Positions 62,501 through 64,000 of a stretch of DNA of 64,000 bases are shown in pieces. The translations under genes were made by a program, and so were the position numbers. This stretch comes from Clostridium chromiireducens (GTDB taxonomy: Bacteria > Bacillota > Clostridia > Clostridiales > Clostridiaceae). The stretch lies in NCBI RefSeq assembly GCF_002029255.1, contig NZ_MZGT01000002.1, positions 1-64,000 of the forward strand, in the 5' to 3' direction. Position 1 is the stretch's first letter; each line of letters begins with the position of its first letter. Under the pieces are notes generated by a model, which had not been told where the DNA came from, did not search any database, and saw only the letters and a program-made list of their open reading frames with translations.

Positions 62501-64000
62501 TTGTATTCAGTAATGATTGTAGATGATGAACCAATTATTAGAAAGGGATTAAAAAAGATAATCAATTGGGAGGAATATGGCTTTAAGATAGTTTGTGAAG
62601 CCCGTGATGGGGAAGAAGCGCTTGAACTGATTAAGGAGCATAGTATAGATTTCATTGTATCAGATATTAAGATGCACAAAATAACAGGAATTGAACTATT
62701 AAGGGAAATCAGAGAAAAGGGATTGGATACTTTAGTATTGTTGTTAAGTGGATATGATGAATTTTCATACGCACAGGAAGGTATAAGACTAGGTGCATTT
62801 GACTATATATTGAAGCCAATAGACTCTCAAAAACTAAAGAATATTTTAATTAATGCTAATAACAAATTAACAACTAAGGAAAAAAAGGATCGTGAATATA
62901 ATGTAAATAAAGTTATATCTGGAGAAAAAATATTATATGACCTTTTAAGAGGAAAAAATTTGATGATGATGGATGAGCATATTTCTCAGTATAACCTTCC
63001 GCTTATAAAAGGCAAGGTTCAAGTTGCAATTGTTGAAATTAATGAAATTATCATTAGTAGTGAGGATTTAACTGAAAATGATGAATGGAACCATTTAAAT
63101 AATATGGTTAATGATTTAATAGAAAAAGGATTTAAAAAAAGCGATATAAAACATTTTTCTTTATTAGATTCGGATTTTGGTAAAAAAATTATTATTGTAC
63201 AAGCTGATAAAGAAGTTGAAATATCAGAATTAAATCAAAGCTTTATCAAGGTATTAAATAGTATACTTCAATTTGGAAGTGAAGAATTGCAAACAAAATT
63301 AAATATAGGAGTTGGAAATGCATATAATCAAATATATAGCATTTACAAAAGTTATTTAAATGCTAAGGAAGCGCTTAAATATAAATATGTATTAGGTACA
63401 AATAGGTTAATTCACGCAAGCGAATTAGCTGAATGTAGGCAGAAGAGTTTTGTCTATCCAATTGAGAAAGAAAAGGCGCTTATAAGTGCAATAATTGTTG
63501 GGAAAGATGATTCATTAAATATGCTTCGGGAGCTATTAAAAGAAATAGCAAACCTTTTGAATTTTGATATTTTCAAGATCAATATTACATTTACACAAAT
63601 TGTATATAATATTTACAATAATGTGCTTAAAAAATATAGTTTTTTAGAAGATGTATATGACTTGAGTAAAATAGTTAAAATCGGCTTTTTAGGTGTTGAA
63701 ACTCTAGAGGATATCGAAAATCAACTGATGGATAATATAGCTAAACTTATAGATATTATAAAGGAATATAGTCTAAATCAGAGTGATAATATAGTTCAAA
63801 GAGCTTGTGAATATGTGCTTAATCATATAGATGAGGATATAACGCTGACATCTATAGCTAGTAATTTAAATATAAGTAAGAACTATTTATGTTCAATATT
63901 TAAGCAGCAAACTGGAGAAAACTTCTTAGAATATGCAACAAAAGCAAAGATGGAAAGAGCAAAAATATTATTAAAGAGGCACGACTATAAGGTTTATGAG
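62501..64000 (+). CDS. AraC-type response regulator (YesN-like), partial, 500 aa seen
   Basis: The frame is open to the window end, so the C-terminus is missing. The receiver starts MYSVMIVDDEPIIRKGLKKI with phospho-acceptor D55; the usual proline two to four residues later is a histidine (SDIKMHKITG). K in YILKPIDSQK is conserved. A long middle region follows, then the first half of the AraC DNA-binding domain (LTSIASNLNISKNYLCSIFK). The start is the TTG at 62501 after the G-run at 62488-62493; an in-frame ATG at 62486 with AAAGG upstream is an alternative. It pairs with the kinase 27 nt upstream. Confidence 0.9.
   Translation, partial: MYSVMIVDDEPIIRKGLKKIINWEEYGFKIVCEARDGEEALELIKEHSIDFIVSDIKMHKITGIELLREIREKGLDTLVLLLSGYDEFSYAQEGIRLGAFDYILKPIDSQKLKNILINANNKLTTKEKKDREYNVNKVISGEKILYDLLRGKNLMMMDEHISQYNLPLIKGKVQVAIVEINEIIISSEDLTENDEWNHLNNMVNDLIEKGFKKSDIKHFSLLDSDFGKKIIIVQADKEVEISELNQSFIKVLNSILQFGSEELQTKLNIGVGNAYNQIYSIYKSYLNAKEALKYKYVLGTNRLIHASELAECRQKSFVYPIEKEKALISAIIVGKDDSLNMLRELLKEIANLLNFDIFKINITFTQIVYNIYNNVLKKYSFLEDVYDLSKIVKIGFLGVETLEDIENQLMDNIAKLIDIIKEYSLNQSDNIVQRACEYVLNHIDEDITLTSIASNLNISKNYLCSIFKQQTGENFLEYATKAKMERAKILLKRHDYKVYE

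Overview
The DNA is very AT-rich, genes start behind strong AGGAGG-type ribosome binding sites, several starts are TTG or GTG, and the proteins are typical of Clostridium sensu stricto. I infer a mesophilic, plant-polysaccharide-using, probably solventogenic Clostridium (C. beijerinckii-like). The species is not proven by the sequence. No rRNA, tRNA, CRISPR array, transposase or phage gene was found.

Region 1 (about 1-23 kb) is a cell-surface region built around phosphocholine. It has two tandem bifunctional autolysins (glucosaminidase, choline-binding repeats, amidase) and a 1019-residue surface protein with cadherin-like domains and choline-binding repeats. It also has a three-domain protein (winged helix, nucleotidyltransferase, LicA-type choline kinase), a LicC-type CTP:phosphocholine cytidylyltransferase, a TacF-like flippase and a DMT-family permease with a small winged-helix partner. 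Together these could import and activate choline, attach it to a wall polymer and display proteins that bind it. A TetR/flavodoxin pair and a divergent ketopantoate-reductase/LysR pair lie among them.

The same 23 kb holds a dense family of long palindromic intergenic elements (about 50-340 bp, 11 recognisable copies plus a degraded one at 45 kb). They share asymmetric motifs (ends ACCGAAA, CTCGGTTGC and TGCAACACTGCG, core GTTGCACC with GGAACAAC). Their arm sequences differ between copies while pairing is kept, so they look like a structured RNA or hairpin-DNA repeat family.

Region 2 (about 23-28 kb) has a membrane diguanylate cyclase and a methyl-accepting chemotaxis protein.

Region 3 (27.7-46.8 kb) is a one-strand xylan-utilisation locus: GH67 alpha-glucuronidase, GH39 beta-xylosidase, a CE1-type esterase, a type-B carboxylesterase, an oligosaccharide ABC importer (binding protein and two permeases, no ATPase), GH8 reducing-end oligoxylanase, two GH43 enzymes and a 1246-residue GH10 xylanase. 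Only the xylanase has an export signal, and it ends in choline-binding repeats. This links xylan attack at the surface to the phosphocholine system of region 1. Oligosaccharides would then be imported and debranched in the cytoplasm.

Region 4 (46.8-64 kb) is regulatory and transport: three YesM/YesN-type two-component pairs (the last runs off the window end), a second ABC importer without an ATPase, a third solute-binding lipoprotein and two paralogous signal-less NodB-type deacetylases. These probably sense, import and deacetylate further oligosaccharides.
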